NCBI GenBank assembly: GCA_965215025.1
Contig: CBDCCV010000001.1
Coordinates: 806,001-870,000 of the forward strand
Reading direction: 5' to 3'
Length of the DNA stretch: 64,000 bases
Source of the DNA: CBDCCV01 sp965215025
GTDB lineage: Bacteria > Bacteroidota > Rhodothermia > Rhodothermales > Salinibacteraceae
This document shows, piece after piece, positions 1-9,530 of the stretch. The notes below the pieces were generated by a model, which was given only the letters and a program-made list of their open reading frames with translations, searched no databases and was not told the DNA's origin. Position 1 is the first letter of the stretch. Each line of letters starts with the position of its first letter. Position numbers and translations under genes: made by a program.

Positions 1-1260
1 CAACACGCCGCTCTCGAAAAACGGGTACACGCTCCACGCGCCGTCAAAGCGCGCCCTGTCGGCCTGCGGGTACGTGTCGAAGTAGGCGATCTCGACAGGA
101 TTAAGCGGATCGGCGATGTCCAGGAGACGCAGGCCGCTCTGGTAGTTGGCCTGGTAGAGCGTGTCGCCGCGGACGTACTGGTTGTGATCGATGGCCGGCG
201 TGGGGCCGAAGTAGTCGGCGGCGAGGACGGGCGCGTCCAAATCGGAGAAGTCCCAGATCAGCGTGCGCGTGTTCTGCGTGAGGCCGTTCGCCTCATCGAG
301 TTCATCGTCCTGGAAGAAGTAGCGGTGGTCTTCCGTGAGCCAGCCCTGGTGCACGTAGCCCGTCTGCGGATAGGTGCCCGTGCCGAGCTGCGTGGGAGCG
401 CTCTTGTCCGTCACATCCGTGATGGCGATGCCTTCCTCGTCGGCGCCGATGCAGATCTCGCGGCCCTGGTGCTCTTCGTCCGGCCCGCGGTAGCGGACGC
501 ACTGCGCGTCGTGCGTGTAGCCGCGCCCGACGCTCGAGTTGAAGCAGCCGGCAAACTGCGGGTCTGCCGGCTCGCGGATGTCGATCATGTGGAGGCCGGG
601 GCCGCACTGGTTCGGCTCAGGCGCGTTTTGGCGGCCGGAGAGGCCTACGGCGTACGCGAAGCCCGTCTCCGTGTCAACGGCGAGGTTGTGCGCGCGCCCG
701 AAGCTGCCGTAGTAGGCCGTCTCGGAAAAGGTGACGGGCACCTCGCCGCCGAGGCCGCGCAGCTGCGTCAGGTCGAAAACCTGCATCCCGTGCCCCGTGG
801 CCTCGCTCACAATGAAGGCGTGGTCGGCGTAGACCTTGACGTCACGCCACGTCGAAGGTTCGGTGTGCGTGGGCAGGAAGCCGAGGAAGACGGGGTTTTG
901 CGGATCGCTCAGGTTCACGAACGCCGTCCCGTCGGAGCGGCCTAGGAGGGCGTACTCGGCGCCGGTGGCGGGGTCGGTCCAGCCCCAGAGGTCGTTGGCG
1001 CTCACGCGTGGACCGCCCCCGCCCAACTCGGCCAGGGGCACGAAGGCCAGGAGGTTCACGCCCTGGCACGGGTAGCCCGCCGCCTCGCCCTCGACGCACG
1101 GCACCTCGGCGCCGGTGACGGCATGGGCCGCCTGCGCGCGCGGCGCGCGGTCTCGCTCCACCCACGGCGTAGCGACGCCCCCGCGCTCTTGCGCCATCGA
1201 GGGCGGGCCGCTGCTCACTGCGAGAAGGCCCATCAGTGCGAAGGCGAGACGGTACGGCAT
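1..1260 (-). CDS. Secreted LVIVD-repeat / choice-of-anchor B family protein (3' end cut by window)
   Basis: The minus strand is open from an ATG at 1260 to the window edge, about 420 codons, with the C-terminus missing. Residues 1-22 form a signal peptide (MPYRLAFALMGLLAV.., cut near SMA-QE). The body has repeated units with the pattern DISDP-NPV-LG and similar: FVNLSDPQNPVFLGFLPTH, MIDIREPADPQFAGCF, AITDVTDKSAPTQLGTG, LLDIADPLNPVEIAYFDTY. These are characteristic of beta-propeller-like LVIVD/choice-of-anchor B proteins, which are secreted or surface proteins of unknown biochemical role. The family often ends in a type IX secretion sorting domain, which would lie outside the window. Assignment to the family is strong; no enzymatic function can be given. 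Confidence 0.85.
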   Translation of the reverse strand, partial: MPYRLAFALMGLLAVSSGPPSMAQERGGVATPWVERDRAPRAQAAHAVTGAEVPCVEGEAAGYPCQGVNLLAFVPLAELGGGGPRVSANDLWGWTDPATGAEYALLGRSDGTAFVNLSDPQNPVFLGFLPTHTEPSTWRDVKVYADHAFIVSEATGHGMQVFDLTQLRGLGGEVPVTFSETAYYGSFGRAHNLAVDTETGFAYAVGLSGRQNAPEPNQCGPGLHMIDIREPADPQFAGCFNSSVGRGYTHDAQCVRYRGPDEEHQGREICIGADEEGIAITDVTDKSAPTQLGTGTYPQTGYVHQGWLTEDHRYFFQDDELDEANGLTQNTRTLIWDFSDLDAPVLAADYFGPTPAIDHNQYVRGDTLYQANYQSGLRLLDIADPLNPVEIAYFDTYPQADRARFDGAWSVYPFFESGVL

Positions 1261-1785
1261 GACGGCGTAGAGTGGTGAGGCTCTAGATCTGTCGCTCCGG
1301 ATCTGCAATGCGTGCGGCAGCCGCAGCCGCCGCTGCACGCGCCTCGGCAGGAGAAGTGAAGGAGGGCCTGCCCAGCAGATGGCTTCGGATAAGCCCCCCA
1401 AACATAACCCGCGCGCCGGAGAAGAGCACCCCTGATTTTCGCCCCCTCCGAAGCTGCCTTGCCGAAACGACGGCGCAGGCCCTCCGTTTCTGCTCTGTCC
1501 GTTCTTCCTACCAACCTGCCTGGCCTCCCCACACTCCGACTCCTGCGCTCTTCTACGCCGCCATCACGTTCGACGCCCTTCGGCCCAAGCTGGAAGGGAT
1601 GCTCAAGGCCGTCGATTTTGTGCTTGCGAACGGTTATCCTGCACGCGGCGAGGTCCCTCTTCCGCGCGCCGGCGCTTTGATCTTGTTGGGCGACGGGCGA
1701 CAGCACAGGCGGAGCGTCGTCGGTCGTTTCTCGTCCGTCGTCAGCGTGCGCCGGCGCTTTTGAACTCACGCAAACCTACCCCCCA
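1261..1785. other. Intergenic region without a convincing gene
   Basis: These 525 bases separate the divergent LVIVD-type gene and the OmpA-like lipoprotein gene. Open frames exist on both strands, but they are rich in Arg/Pro/Ser, overlap each other and show no recognisable domain. Both promoters must lie here. Near the right end is a heptad-repeat element at 1688-1742, listed separately. Nothing else is recognisable. Confidence 0.6.
1688..1742. repeat. Heptad-periodic inverted repeat element (H1)
   Basis: The left arm reads GGGCGAC GGGCGAC. The right arm (1716-1742), read on the minus strand, gives GACGACG GACGAGA AACGACC GACGAC. Both have a 7-base period and are imperfectly complementary. 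It lies 44 bases before the OmpA-like gene. It is one of about fourteen such elements in the window, and its word resembles those at 44199 and 58422. Confidence 0.6.
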
Positions 1786-2475
1786 ATGACGGTTGTACCG
1801 ATGCGCGTGGCGCTTCCCCTCCTGCTTTTGCTCGGCGCGCTTGGGGCCGGGTGCGGCGGCGCCAAGGAGACCATCCGTGAGCAGGAAGCGGCCATCAGCG
1901 CGCTTCGGGCGGAGAACCGGCAGCTGCGCGCCACGCGCGGCCTCCTCTTGGACTCGCTCCGCTTCTACGACGACATCGAGTCGGGCCGGTACTACCGCGA
2001 GCTGCGCGTCTTGAACGACCGCGCCGAGCGGATGCGCTACGACATCACCACGCTGCGCGACGGCGGGCGCACGCTGGCCGTCCTTCCGGCCGACGACCTC
2101 TTCGAGCCGGGCACGGCCACGCTCTCGGAGAGCGGCACGGAGCGCCTGGCCGCGCTGGCCGAGCAGATCGGCGGCGCCTACCCGGAGCGGCCCTTGCGCA
2201 TCGAGGGGCACTCGGACAACGTCGCGCTCGGCCCCGAGCTGCAGGAGCGGTACCCGAGCAACTGGGAGCTTTCGGCGGCGCGGGCGGCGGCGGTGGCGCG
2301 CCACCTCATCGAGGCGCACGCGATGGCGCCGGAGCGGTTTCAGCTCGTGGCCTTTGGCGCTACGCAGCCTATCGCGGCCGAGGACACGCCCGCCGGGCGC
2401 AGGCAGAACCGGCGCGTGCGCGTGGCCGTCCTGCCGGAGCCGCGCAGCTACTCGCGCACCGGGGAGGCCTGGTAG
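1786..2475 (+). CDS. OmpA-family peptidoglycan-binding lipoprotein
   Basis: The product has 229 residues. A lipoprotein signal peptide ends in the lipobox LGAG-C, so the mature protein should be anchored in the outer membrane by its N-terminal cysteine. Residues about 25-90 are Glu/Arg/Leu rich and predicted helical or coiled-coil. Residues about 100-220 are an OmpA C-terminal domain: IEGHSDN, the NWELSAARA helix and the closing GRRQNRRV segment, which contact diaminopimelate in peptidoglycan. The likely role is tethering the outer membrane to the cell wall. A second ATG five codons in (1801) gives an equally good signal peptide, so the exact start is uncertain. Confidence 0.88.
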   Translation: MTVVPMRVALPLLLLLGALGAGCGGAKETIREQEAAISALRAENRQLRATRGLLLDSLRFYDDIESGRYYRELRVLNDRAERMRYDITTLRDGGRTLAVLPADDLFEPGTATLSESGTERLAALAEQIGGAYPERPLRIEGHSDNVALGPELQERYPSNWELSAARAAAVARHLIEAHAMAPERFQLVAFGATQPIAAEDTPAGRRQNRRVRVAVLPEPRSYSRTGEAW

Positions 2476-2581
2476 CGCCCACGGAAGCGGAGGGGCGCCG
2501 CGCCGCCGTGTAGGTAGGCCAGGCCGCCTGGCCTCGGCGCCGCAGCGATTTGCTTGTCAGGCCACTCGGCCCGGCGCATCG

Positions 2582-2613
2582 TTGCGCGCCATGGGGGAGG
2601 CTTCCTACCTTGA
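2582..2613 (+). promoter_or_regulatory. Candidate Bacteroidota-type promoter for the AI-2E permease gene
   Basis: TTG at 2582-2584 is followed after 21 bases by TACCTTGA at 2606-2613, close to the -33 TTG / -7 TAnnTTTG pattern of the Bacteroidota primary sigma factor. The coding start is 53 bases downstream. This is a match by eye only. Confidence 0.45.
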
Positions 2614-2666
2614 CTCGCCCGCGCCGCTTTTGACGGCGCTTCTCCTGCACGGGTTCACCGTCTTCT

Positions 2667-3809
2667 ATGCAAGCCACCTCCGACGCCGCCTCACGCAGCG
2701 GCCACGAGCCGGGAAGCTACCGCGCCCGCCTCCTGGCGATTTTGACGGTCGTGGCCGTGGTCGCCGCGCTCAAGGTCACGGCGCCCGTCACTCTGCCGCT
2801 GGCGTTTGCCGTCTTCCTCATCGCGCTCTTTTGGCCGCTCCAGCGCCACCTGGAGGAGCGGATGACGCGCGGCCCGGCCACGATTATCACGCTCATCGCC
2901 TGCCTCGTGAGCCTGGGCCTTTTCGTAGGCGCGCTGTGGTGGTGCGCCGAACTCGTGGCCGAGCGCGTGCCCGAGTACGAGAGCGAGTTCCGGCGCCTCT
3001 ACGAGCAGGCGCGCTCTCAGGCCGAGGCCCTCAACCTGCCGCTCCCCGGCACGAGTGACGACGGGGCGAGCGCTCAGGGCGAAGGGGGCGGCTCCGCCGC
3101 GTCGGCGTTGCCTTCGGATGTTATCTCCCGCGTGGCCGACCAGACATTCTCGCTCCTCGGCGGGCTGGTGCTCGTCATCGCCTTTTTCGTGCTTGGGCTG
3201 CTCGAAGTGCGCGACTTCGGCGCGAAGATCCACCGCAGTTTTCCCCACCACGCCGACCGCTCCTGGCTGGAGCCGATCCGCCGCACGGCGCGCGACTTTC
3301 AGCGCTACATCATCGTGCGCACGGGGGTAGGCCTCATCACGGGCGTGGCCTCAGGACTGGTGCTGTGGGCCATGGGGCTGGACTTCGCCTTTTTGTGGGG
3401 GTTCCTCAACTTCATCCTCAACTACATCCCCACGCTCGGCTCCATCATCGGCGTGGTGCCGCCGGTGCTCTTTGCGCTCGTGCAGTACGATGGGTGGACG
3501 ATGCCGCTGGTGGTGCTCTTGGGCGTGGGCGGCGTGCAGCTCGTCATGGGCAACTACGTCGATCCGCTCCTCCAGGGGAAGTACCTCCAGCTCTCGCCGC
3601 TCGTGGTGCTGCTCTCGGTGGCGTTCTGGGGGTGGCTCTGGGGCATCGTCGGCGCCTTTATCGGCGTGCCGCTCACCGTGGCTATCGTGATCGCCTGCGG
3701 CGCCTTCGAGCGCACGCGCCCCATCGCCATCCTGCTCTCCGATCTTTCGGAAGAGGACGAGGACGAGGACGGCTCGGACGCGCCGCAGAGCCGCGATGAG
3801 GCGGCGTAA
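2667..3809 (+). CDS. AI-2E family (PerM/YdiK-type) membrane permease
   Basis: The product has 380 residues and the AI-2E transporter-family layout. Two N-terminal membrane helices (about 22-55) and a third (about 70-95) are followed by a soluble loop and then a cluster of hydrophobic helices (about 160-350) containing the conserved region LNFILNYIPTLGSIIG and the YVDPLLQGK motif. Members export or import small molecules (autoinducer-2, Na+/H+ exchange or lipids are proposed), and the substrate cannot be read from sequence. The C-terminus is a strongly acidic tail (EEDEDEDGSD), consistent with a cytosolic tail in a salt-adapted or marine lineage. It is monocistronic, with its own candidate promoter. 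Confidence 0.85.
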   Translation: MQATSDAASRSGHEPGSYRARLLAILTVVAVVAALKVTAPVTLPLAFAVFLIALFWPLQRHLEERMTRGPATIITLIACLVSLGLFVGALWWCAELVAERVPEYESEFRRLYEQARSQAEALNLPLPGTSDDGASAQGEGGGSAASALPSDVISRVADQTFSLLGGLVLVIAFFVLGLLEVRDFGAKIHRSFPHHADRSWLEPIRRTARDFQRYIIVRTGVGLITGVASGLVLWAMGLDFAFLWGFLNFILNYIPTLGSIIGVVPPVLFALVQYDGWTMPLVVLLGVGGVQLVMGNYVDPLLQGKYLQLSPLVVLLSVAFWGWLWGIVGAFIGVPLTVAIVIACGAFERTRPIAILLSDLSEEDEDEDGSDAPQSRDEAA

Positions 3810-3881
3810 CCGTTTGGGGATGCGCTCCGCCCAATCTTCTGCTCCACGCCCGCCCCGCGCTACGTTGGCCTCTACAAGAAA

Positions 3882-4940
3882 ATGCCGATGAGAAGACGGC
3901 TGATCCGCCTCGCCTTTTTTCTCCTCGCTCTGCTGAGTGTGGCGCTGATGCTCTTGGCAGCGTTCTTCTTCTGGGCCAGCTCCGGCACGCTCAGCGAAGA
4001 CGAGCTGGCCTCCACGGCCACGTACGCCGCCGAGCCGGCGCCGCCGCGCGACACGTTTGCCGTGATGACGTACAACATCGGCTACCTCTCCGGCATGACG
4101 AACAACCGGCCCGTGGTGCGCTCCAGGACGCTTTTTGCGAACAACCTCGTCCAGGCCGCCCGCCTGATCCAGCGCGCCGATCCGGACGTCGTGGGCTTTC
4201 AGGAGATCGACTTCGGGGCGAGCCGTTCGTTTGACGTGGACCAGCTTGGCGAGCTGGCCGAGCGGCTCGGCTACGCCGCCTCGGCCACGGCGGTGAACTG
4301 GGACGAGCGCTACCTTCCCTTCCCCTACGGGCGCCCCGCCGTGCACTTCGGGCGCGTCCTCAGCGGGCAGGCCATCCTGAGCCGCTACCCGATCCTCGAG
4401 CACGAGCGGATCGAGCTGAGCCGCACCTCGCGCCCCTTTTACACCGACGCGCTCTACCTGGACCGCCTCGCGCAGGTGGCCGTGATTGACCTCGGCGGGC
4501 GTCCCGTGGCCGTGGTCAACGTGCACCTGGAAGCCTTCGAGGAGGCCGCGCGCGAGACGCAGGCGAGCGAGGTCCGCCGTGTGGCGGAGCGCTACGCCGC
4601 GCACTATCCCACGCTCCTCATCGGCGACTTCAACGCGCCTGCGGACGCCGCCCGCGCCGCCCTCCCACCCGAGGAACGCGCGCACTACGCCGACGACGAG
4701 ACGCTGGCCTTACTCCTCGGCGGTACTGCCTTCCGCCCCGCCATGCCGGACAGCGTGCAGCGCCGGCCCGTCCGCGCGGTGGGCACCTTCCCGGCCGATG
4801 CGCCCGCCGTCAAGATCGACCACATCTTCTACACGCCCGCCACGATCCGCCCCGCCGGCGCGCCAGAGATCCTGGGCGGCGGCGCGAACCCGCCCTCCGA
4901 CCACCGCGCCGTGCTCTGGCGCTTCACGCTGGCAAACTAA
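3882..4940 (+). CDS. Membrane-anchored endonuclease/exonuclease/phosphatase (EEP) family protein
   Basis: The product has 352 residues. An N-terminal transmembrane segment (about 8-32) precedes an EEP-fold domain with its metal and phosphate ligands in order: MTYNIGYLSG, GFQEIDF, VVNVHLEAF, LLIGDFNAP, KIDHIFY and SDHRAVL. These are the catalytic Asn, Glu, Asp-x-Asn and Asp-His pairs of DNase I-like Mg2+ phosphoesterases. Membrane anchoring suggests it faces the periplasm. The substrate could be nucleic acid, phospholipid or an inositol phosphate. The stop codon overlaps the convergent stop of the RND exporter gene (4937-4940). TACGTTGG at 3861 resembles a -7 element, but no good -33 was found. 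Confidence 0.86.
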   Translation: MPMRRRLIRLAFFLLALLSVALMLLAAFFFWASSGTLSEDELASTATYAAEPAPPRDTFAVMTYNIGYLSGMTNNRPVVRSRTLFANNLVQAARLIQRADPDVVGFQEIDFGASRSFDVDQLGELAERLGYAASATAVNWDERYLPFPYGRPAVHFGRVLSGQAILSRYPILEHERIELSRTSRPFYTDALYLDRLAQVAVIDLGGRPVAVVNVHLEAFEEAARETQASEVRRVAERYAAHYPTLLIGDFNAPADAARAALPPEERAHYADDETLALLLGGTAFRPAMPDSVQRRPVRAVGTFPADAPAVKIDHIFYTPATIRPAGAPEILGGGANPPSDHRAVLWRFTLAN

Positions 4941-7513
4941 GCGCTGCGCGCCGTCGCCGTTTCGGGCGGCGCCTCGGCGGCTTGGCCGTTGCCGCCGGGG
5001 GCAACGGGCGCGTCGGGGCGCAGGGCGCGGCGGTCTTCGAGCCACTGGAGCAGCGCCGGGAGGAAAACGAGCGCGGCCAGGAGCGTGGCGCCGATGCCGG
5101 CCACGGCCAGCTCGCCAATCGAGCGCAGGCCGGGGTGGAAGCTCAAGAGCAGCCCGCCGAAGCCGATCATCGTCGTCAGCGATCCCATGGTGACGTGCTC
5201 GCCCGTGGAGCGCAGGACGCGCCAGATCGAGCCGCGCCCCTCCTCGCGGTAGCGGTGGACGAGGTGCACGCCCGCGTCGTTGCCAATCCCCAAGACCGCC
5301 GGCAGCACCACGAGGTTGTAGAAGTTGAGCGCCAGCCCGAACACCTCCATCAGCAAAAGCATCCACAGGATGCCGACGACGAGCGGGACGAGCGCCAGGA
5401 GCGCCCACCGCACCGACCGGAAGTTCAGCCACATCAGCGCGGCGACGATGAGGAGCGTCGCCAGGATCATCCACGGCGCCTCGGCAAGCATAAGCTCCAG
5501 CATGTCGGCGGCGACGAGCGAGGTCGAGGCGGCGTGGTACGTCTCGCCGTCGGCGCTGAACGTGGCCACGTCCTCGGCAAAGGCGATGGAGTTGCGCCCA
5601 TCCGAAAGGCCGACGGAGGGGTAGACGATGACGAAGCCGCCCACCTCGCCGCTCTTGGACGTGAAGCGCTTTTTGAGGTAATCCGGCACCTCTTCGAGCG
5701 CGATGGGCGCGGTGGTCTGCGCGGCGCGGCGGAGCTTTTGGATCTCCTCGGTGGAGTCCTCGCGTAGGGCGCTGCGGTTCAGCGTCGCGCGGATGGCGGC
5801 GATGCGCCCGAGCTTGGCCTCCTGCTCCTCGGCGCCGAGCGGGAAGCGCTCCTGCAGGCTCTCGACGCTCTCGATAGTGGGCGAGGTGGTGTCCTCGGCC
5901 ATCTCCTGGCGCAACGCGGCCACGACGGCGGGTACCTCGCTGCGGTCACTTGTTACGACGTACGCCGGGTTGCGGCCGCTGCCTCCGCCCGTTTCGGTCA
6001 GCTCTACCACGTTGTCGCGCGCGCGCCACTCGGGGTAGTCCGGCTCCAAAGCGCCGAAGTCGTACTGGAAGTCCACCTGCGGGAGGAGCACCACGGCAAT
6101 CGTCACAGCCACGAGGCTGCCCACCACGAGCGGGCGCGCCGCTGGGAAGCGCGCCGCCGCCGGGGCCGCGCCCTTGCCCTCTGCCGCACGCGCGCTCAGG
6201 TTCAAAAGGCCGACGCGCTCGAAGACGGCCACAAGCGCCGGCAGCACCACCGTCATGGCCACGAGGGCGAAGAGGACGCCCGTGCCCGCGATGAAGCCGA
6301 ACTCGCTAAAGCCCCGGAAATCGGCCAGCGTGAGAACGTAGAGGCCGGCCGCCGTGGTCATCGCCCCCACGGTGATGGCCTGGCCCGTGCTCACGAACGT
6401 CTCCTCGGCGGCTTCGAGGACGGGGCGGCCCTCGGCGCGCTCCTCGGTGTAACGCGCGTAGAAGTGGATGCCGAAGTCGATTCCCAGCCCAAAAAGCACG
6501 AGGCCGAGCGTGGAAGTCATCAGGTTGAGCGTGGTGAAGGCGAGGTACGCCACGGCCCCCGTCCACGCCAGGCTCATCAAAAGCGGGAGCGCGATGAGGA
6601 GGCCCAACGCCGGCATTCTGAGAAGCTCGGCGCCGAGGAGGCGCATGGAGAAGCGCCCGCCGCCAGCCCGCGCGCGGACGCCTTTGTAAAGGAAGTAGAG
6701 CATCACCACCACGAGCACGGCCAGCACGCCCACGCCAAACGAGCCGGCCACATCGCGCTGGATCGTCCCCACCTCGACGAGCTGCCGGTAGAGGCGCCCG
6801 GCCAGCGTGACCTCCATCTGCGGATGGAACTGCTGCGGCTCCATCGCTTCCACGAGGCCATCGAGCGCCGCGTACGTGCTTTCGATGAAGCCGATGTCCG
6901 TCTGCGCGCCGGAGGGGAAAAAGCGCACGACGAGCGTGGTCGAGTCCGGCGAGAGCTGGTACTCGCTCACGGTGAGGCCGTCGTAGATTTCTTCCAGCTC
7001 CTGGGCCGCCGTGTCTTCCTCGGCCTCCTCTTCCTCAAGGGGGAAATAGAACGGATTGGCCTCGAGGTTGGCCTCCTCGATCTGCTCGTCGAGGTAGGTT
7101 TCGAGCCGGGTCAGTTCCTCATCGGAGGCGAAGTAGAGGGCGTTGTCACGCAGAAAATCCGCGTCGCGGCGGAAGTCGGCGCGGGTGAAGAACGGCTCGT
7201 CGCGGTCTTCGGCCTGGAGGGCGAGCGCTCTGGGGACGAGCGCCTCGGCGAACGCCTTATTCGCTTCAAAGGAAGGGCTTTGGATGGCCACGGCCACGTC
7301 ACTCTCCCCGCCGACGGTGCTGCGCAGGCGCTCCAAGGCCTGGACGCTCGGGCGGTCCGGCGGGAGGAGCTTGGCGAAGTCCGTGTCGATGCGCAGGCCG
7401 GAGGCGAGCCAGAGCGCCGCCGCCGTGAGCGCCACGGCGCCCACAAGCACCCACGCGGCGTGCCGGACGACGCCGCGGATGAAGGGACGCAACGCCTCAA
7501 AAAAACGATCCAT
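4937..7513 (-). CDS. RND superfamily (MMPL-type) exporter
   Basis: The product has 858 residues and an RND layout: one N-terminal helix (about 18-36), a large periplasmic loop, a block of five or six helices (about 225-435), a second periplasmic loop and a second helix block (about 670-830). The motif GLGIDFGIHFYARYTEER and its counterpart GIGNDAGVHLVHRYREE are the duplicated helix-4 segments with the proton-relay aspartates typical of MMPL/HpnN-like lipid exporters. Such proteins move lipids or hydrophobic molecules across the inner membrane. No adaptor or outer-membrane partner gene is adjacent. It converges with the EEP gene, and the two stops overlap. Confidence 0.87.
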   Translation of the reverse strand: MDRFFEALRPFIRGVVRHAAWVLVGAVALTAAALWLASGLRIDTDFAKLLPPDRPSVQALERLRSTVGGESDVAVAIQSPSFEANKAFAEALVPRALALQAEDRDEPFFTRADFRRDADFLRDNALYFASDEELTRLETYLDEQIEEANLEANPFYFPLEEEEAEEDTAAQELEEIYDGLTVSEYQLSPDSTTLVVRFFPSGAQTDIGFIESTYAALDGLVEAMEPQQFHPQMEVTLAGRLYRQLVEVGTIQRDVAGSFGVGVLAVLVVVMLYFLYKGVRARAGGGRFSMRLLGAELLRMPALGLLIALPLLMSLAWTGAVAYLAFTTLNLMTSTLGLVLFGLGIDFGIHFYARYTEERAEGRPVLEAAEETFVSTGQAITVGAMTTAAGLYVLTLADFRGFSEFGFIAGTGVLFALVAMTVVLPALVAVFERVGLLNLSARAAEGKGAAPAAARFPAARPLVVGSLVAVTIAVVLLPQVDFQYDFGALEPDYPEWRARDNVVELTETGGGSGRNPAYVVTSDRSEVPAVVAALRQEMAEDTTSPTIESVESLQERFPLGAEEQEAKLGRIAAIRATLNRSALREDSTEEIQKLRRAAQTTAPIALEEVPDYLKKRFTSKSGEVGGFVIVYPSVGLSDGRNSIAFAEDVATFSADGETYHAASTSLVAADMLELMLAEAPWMILATLLIVAALMWLNFRSVRWALLALVPLVVGILWMLLLMEVFGLALNFYNLVVLPAVLGIGNDAGVHLVHRYREEGRGSIWRVLRSTGEHVTMGSLTTMIGFGGLLLSFHPGLRSIGELAVAGIGATLLAALVFLPALLQWLEDRRALRPDAPVAPGGNGQAAEAPPETATARSA

Positions 7514-7598
7514 GGCCTAGCTGTGAGATGACGGGGATGCTGCGCCGGGGCCTCCTCTGACGAGCGGCCGGCGTGCGTTGGCTGGACGGCGCGCATTG

Positions 7599-8351
7599 CT
7601 ACTTGCGCGTCGTTACGTTGGACGCAGACAGCAGCACGATGTTGTCGAAGTCGGCGACGGACCGCTCTCCCGTCGTGTCGGAGTCGCTCCACAGGGCGAC
7701 CGAGATGGGCCGCTCCGGCGGGCTGCCGCCGAAGAGCTGGCGGTAATCGGCCCGCACGTCGCGCCGAACGGTATTCCACCTCCCGACGCCCGGCTCCTTG
7801 CCCGAGGCGATGACGAGGACCTTGAGCGGCCCTTGATCGATCACGGTGCCCACGGGCAGGGTGGAGCTGTACGTGTATTTGATGCTGCGGGGGCGGCCCA
7901 GCCAATCGCTCGAGAACGTGACGTAGAACGCCGCACCGGTATCGTTGATCTCGTCCTCGCGCGCGCCGGGGGGCAGCTCGACGGCGCGCCACTCCCAGCG
8001 CAGGTGCGGATGCTGAGACAGGTTCCAGTCGAGGGCCTCGCCCTCTACGTTCGGCAGCACGATGCGCACCGATTCGTTGTCGGTGCGCAGGCGCAGGAAC
8101 TTCCGTCCGTCCTCCTTCTGCACCCCGACGTACTCTCCTTCTTCGGGATTCTCGGCAAGCGGAGCGAGCTGGCGGCCGTTCAGGCGTCGCCACTGCGTAG
8201 GCAGCCCATCCGGCTCGTAGCTTTGGAAGTCGTCCACTACGACTTTTTCCGCCTGCCAGAGGAAGGCCTGCCAAAGCGGCGGAGGGGCTTCTTCGGGCGC
8301 TGCCCCAAGGCCTGTGGTGAGAAAGGCCAGTACGATGAGAACCCTCGTCAT
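7599..8351 (-). CDS. DUF3047 domain-containing secreted protein
   Basis: The product has 250 residues with a short N-terminal signal peptide (MTRVLIVLAFLTTGLGA). The rest matches the DUF3047 pattern: VVVDDFQSYEPDGLPTQW near the N-terminus, then LRWEWRAVELPPGARE with the following NDTGAAFYVTFSSDW, and a C-terminal beta strand set VALWSDSDTTGERSVADF. The fold is a jelly-roll-like carbohydrate-binding type, but no function is established. It lies 85 bases downstream of nothing co-directional except the glycan genes, so it is probably transcribed alone or from its own promoter near 8400. Confidence 0.75.
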   Translation of the reverse strand: MTRVLIVLAFLTTGLGAAPEEAPPPLWQAFLWQAEKVVVDDFQSYEPDGLPTQWRRLNGRQLAPLAENPEEGEYVGVQKEDGRKFLRLRTDNESVRIVLPNVEGEALDWNLSQHPHLRWEWRAVELPPGAREDEINDTGAAFYVTFSSDWLGRPRSIKYTYSSTLPVGTVIDQGPLKVLVIASGKEPGVGRWNTVRRDVRADYRQLFGGSPPERPISVALWSDSDTTGERSVADFDNIVLLSASNVTTRK

Positions 8352-8478
8352 AATTCGCTAAGGTTCGTTGAGCTACAGTGTCCGCCGCCGGAATGCGCGC
8401 CGAGGCGTTGCTTTGCTAACAAACAACATGCATACCAAAGCCGCTCGGCCGTTTCTTACGCGTCTCACAGCGAATCCC

Positions 8479-9498
8479 TTACGGCACCTCGGCCACGCGC
8501 TGACCTTCGGGGGAGACCGGTTGCTCTTTGGGGAGGGCGTTCTCCACGCCGCCTTCGCGTTCGGGCACGCCGGGAGCAGAGCGCTTCAGCGCCGTAGCGG
8601 AGGCGAAGAGCACCAGGTTCAACCCCTTGTCCAACGCGCTGGCGGCGAGCAGCATCCCCACGATCCCGGCGGACGGGGCGTTCATCATTTGACACACCTC
8701 CACGCTCACGCTGATAAAGGCCAGGTCGCGCGCCGGGAGCAGCGGGATGCGGCTCGTCACCACGAGGACGGCGATGAGCGTGAACCACACGCGCCACTCC
8801 ACCTCAGGCAGCACCACCGCCCACTGCGCAAGCTGGAGCGCCGTAGCGAGCATCAGCCGGAAGACGTGTATGCCGAAGACGGCGGCCAGCGTACGCGCCG
8901 ACAGGAAGAAGATCGTCCGCCGGAACTTGATGCTCAGGGCAGCCAGCGCCCCGGCCACGCCCACCGCCGCCAGGACGTACGTGGCGTCGTAGCGGATGAA
9001 CCGCTCGGCCACGGCGATCTGCCCCGCGAGGAAGAGCGTGGCGAGCACGCCCAGCGCAAACGTCGTGGAAGCGACCGAGGACGCGATGGCGTTGTCCTTG
9101 AGCGTCCCCCAAACCCGCCTGGCCGGAACGCCCACGCGCTTCTGCGCCCAGAGGTACAGGTACACCTCGCCCGAGTAGCCGAGCACGTCCTTGTTGTAGA
9201 CGCGCTTTTTGAGCAGCGTCAGGAACCCCTCCCCAAGCGGCATCGCCGGCCAGGCCGTCCGGTAGATGAGCGCCTCGCTGAGCGGGAGCAGCAGGTAGAT
9301 GACCAGGAAGATGACGTAAAAGAGCGGCTCCGTCGGCAGCGCCTCCCAGATGCGCGCCCAGCCGATGCCGGCCGTCTGGTAGGCCAGCAGCCCGAGGATG
9401 CCGGCCAGGAAAAGCCACCGCAGCCACCCAAGCAGGCGCTTCCCCGTCCGGCTTTGGGCAAGCCGGGTCCAGCGTGTCGTGAGCGCGCTAAAGTCCAT
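8479..9498 (-). CDS. Polytopic membrane protein of a glycan gene cluster (possible flippase-like)
   Basis: The product has 339 residues with seven or eight hydrophobic helices: about 24-42, 58-76, 135-160, 168-186, 194-225, 232-250 and 265-290. The overall shape, and the Arg/Lys-rich loop after the second helix pair (LLKKRVYNKDVLGYSGE), resemble the lysylphosphatidylglycerol synthase/UPF0104 membrane region (flippase-like), but no diagnostic motif confirms this. It follows two glycosyltransferase genes after a 32-base gap, so it may move or modify the lipid-linked product they make. The C-terminal 40 residues are polar and likely cytosolic. The family is not firmly recognised. Confidence 0.6.
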   Translation of the reverse strand: MDFSALTTRWTRLAQSRTGKRLLGWLRWLFLAGILGLLAYQTAGIGWARIWEALPTEPLFYVIFLVIYLLLPLSEALIYRTAWPAMPLGEGFLTLLKKRVYNKDVLGYSGEVYLYLWAQKRVGVPARRVWGTLKDNAIASSVASTTFALGVLATLFLAGQIAVAERFIRYDATYVLAAVGVAGALAALSIKFRRTIFFLSARTLAAVFGIHVFRLMLATALQLAQWAVVLPEVEWRVWFTLIAVLVVTSRIPLLPARDLAFISVSVEVCQMMNAPSAGIVGMLLAASALDKGLNLVLFASATALKRSAPGVPEREGGVENALPKEQPVSPEGQRVAEVP

Positions 9499-9530
9499 AG
9501 AGCAAAAAGCGGAATGCCCTCCGGCATCCT

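Noticed and set aside
1308..1769. Open frames on both strands in the gap before the OmpA-like gene
   Set aside because: They overlap each other, have no domain or signal sequence, and one would overlap the start of the LVIVD-type gene.
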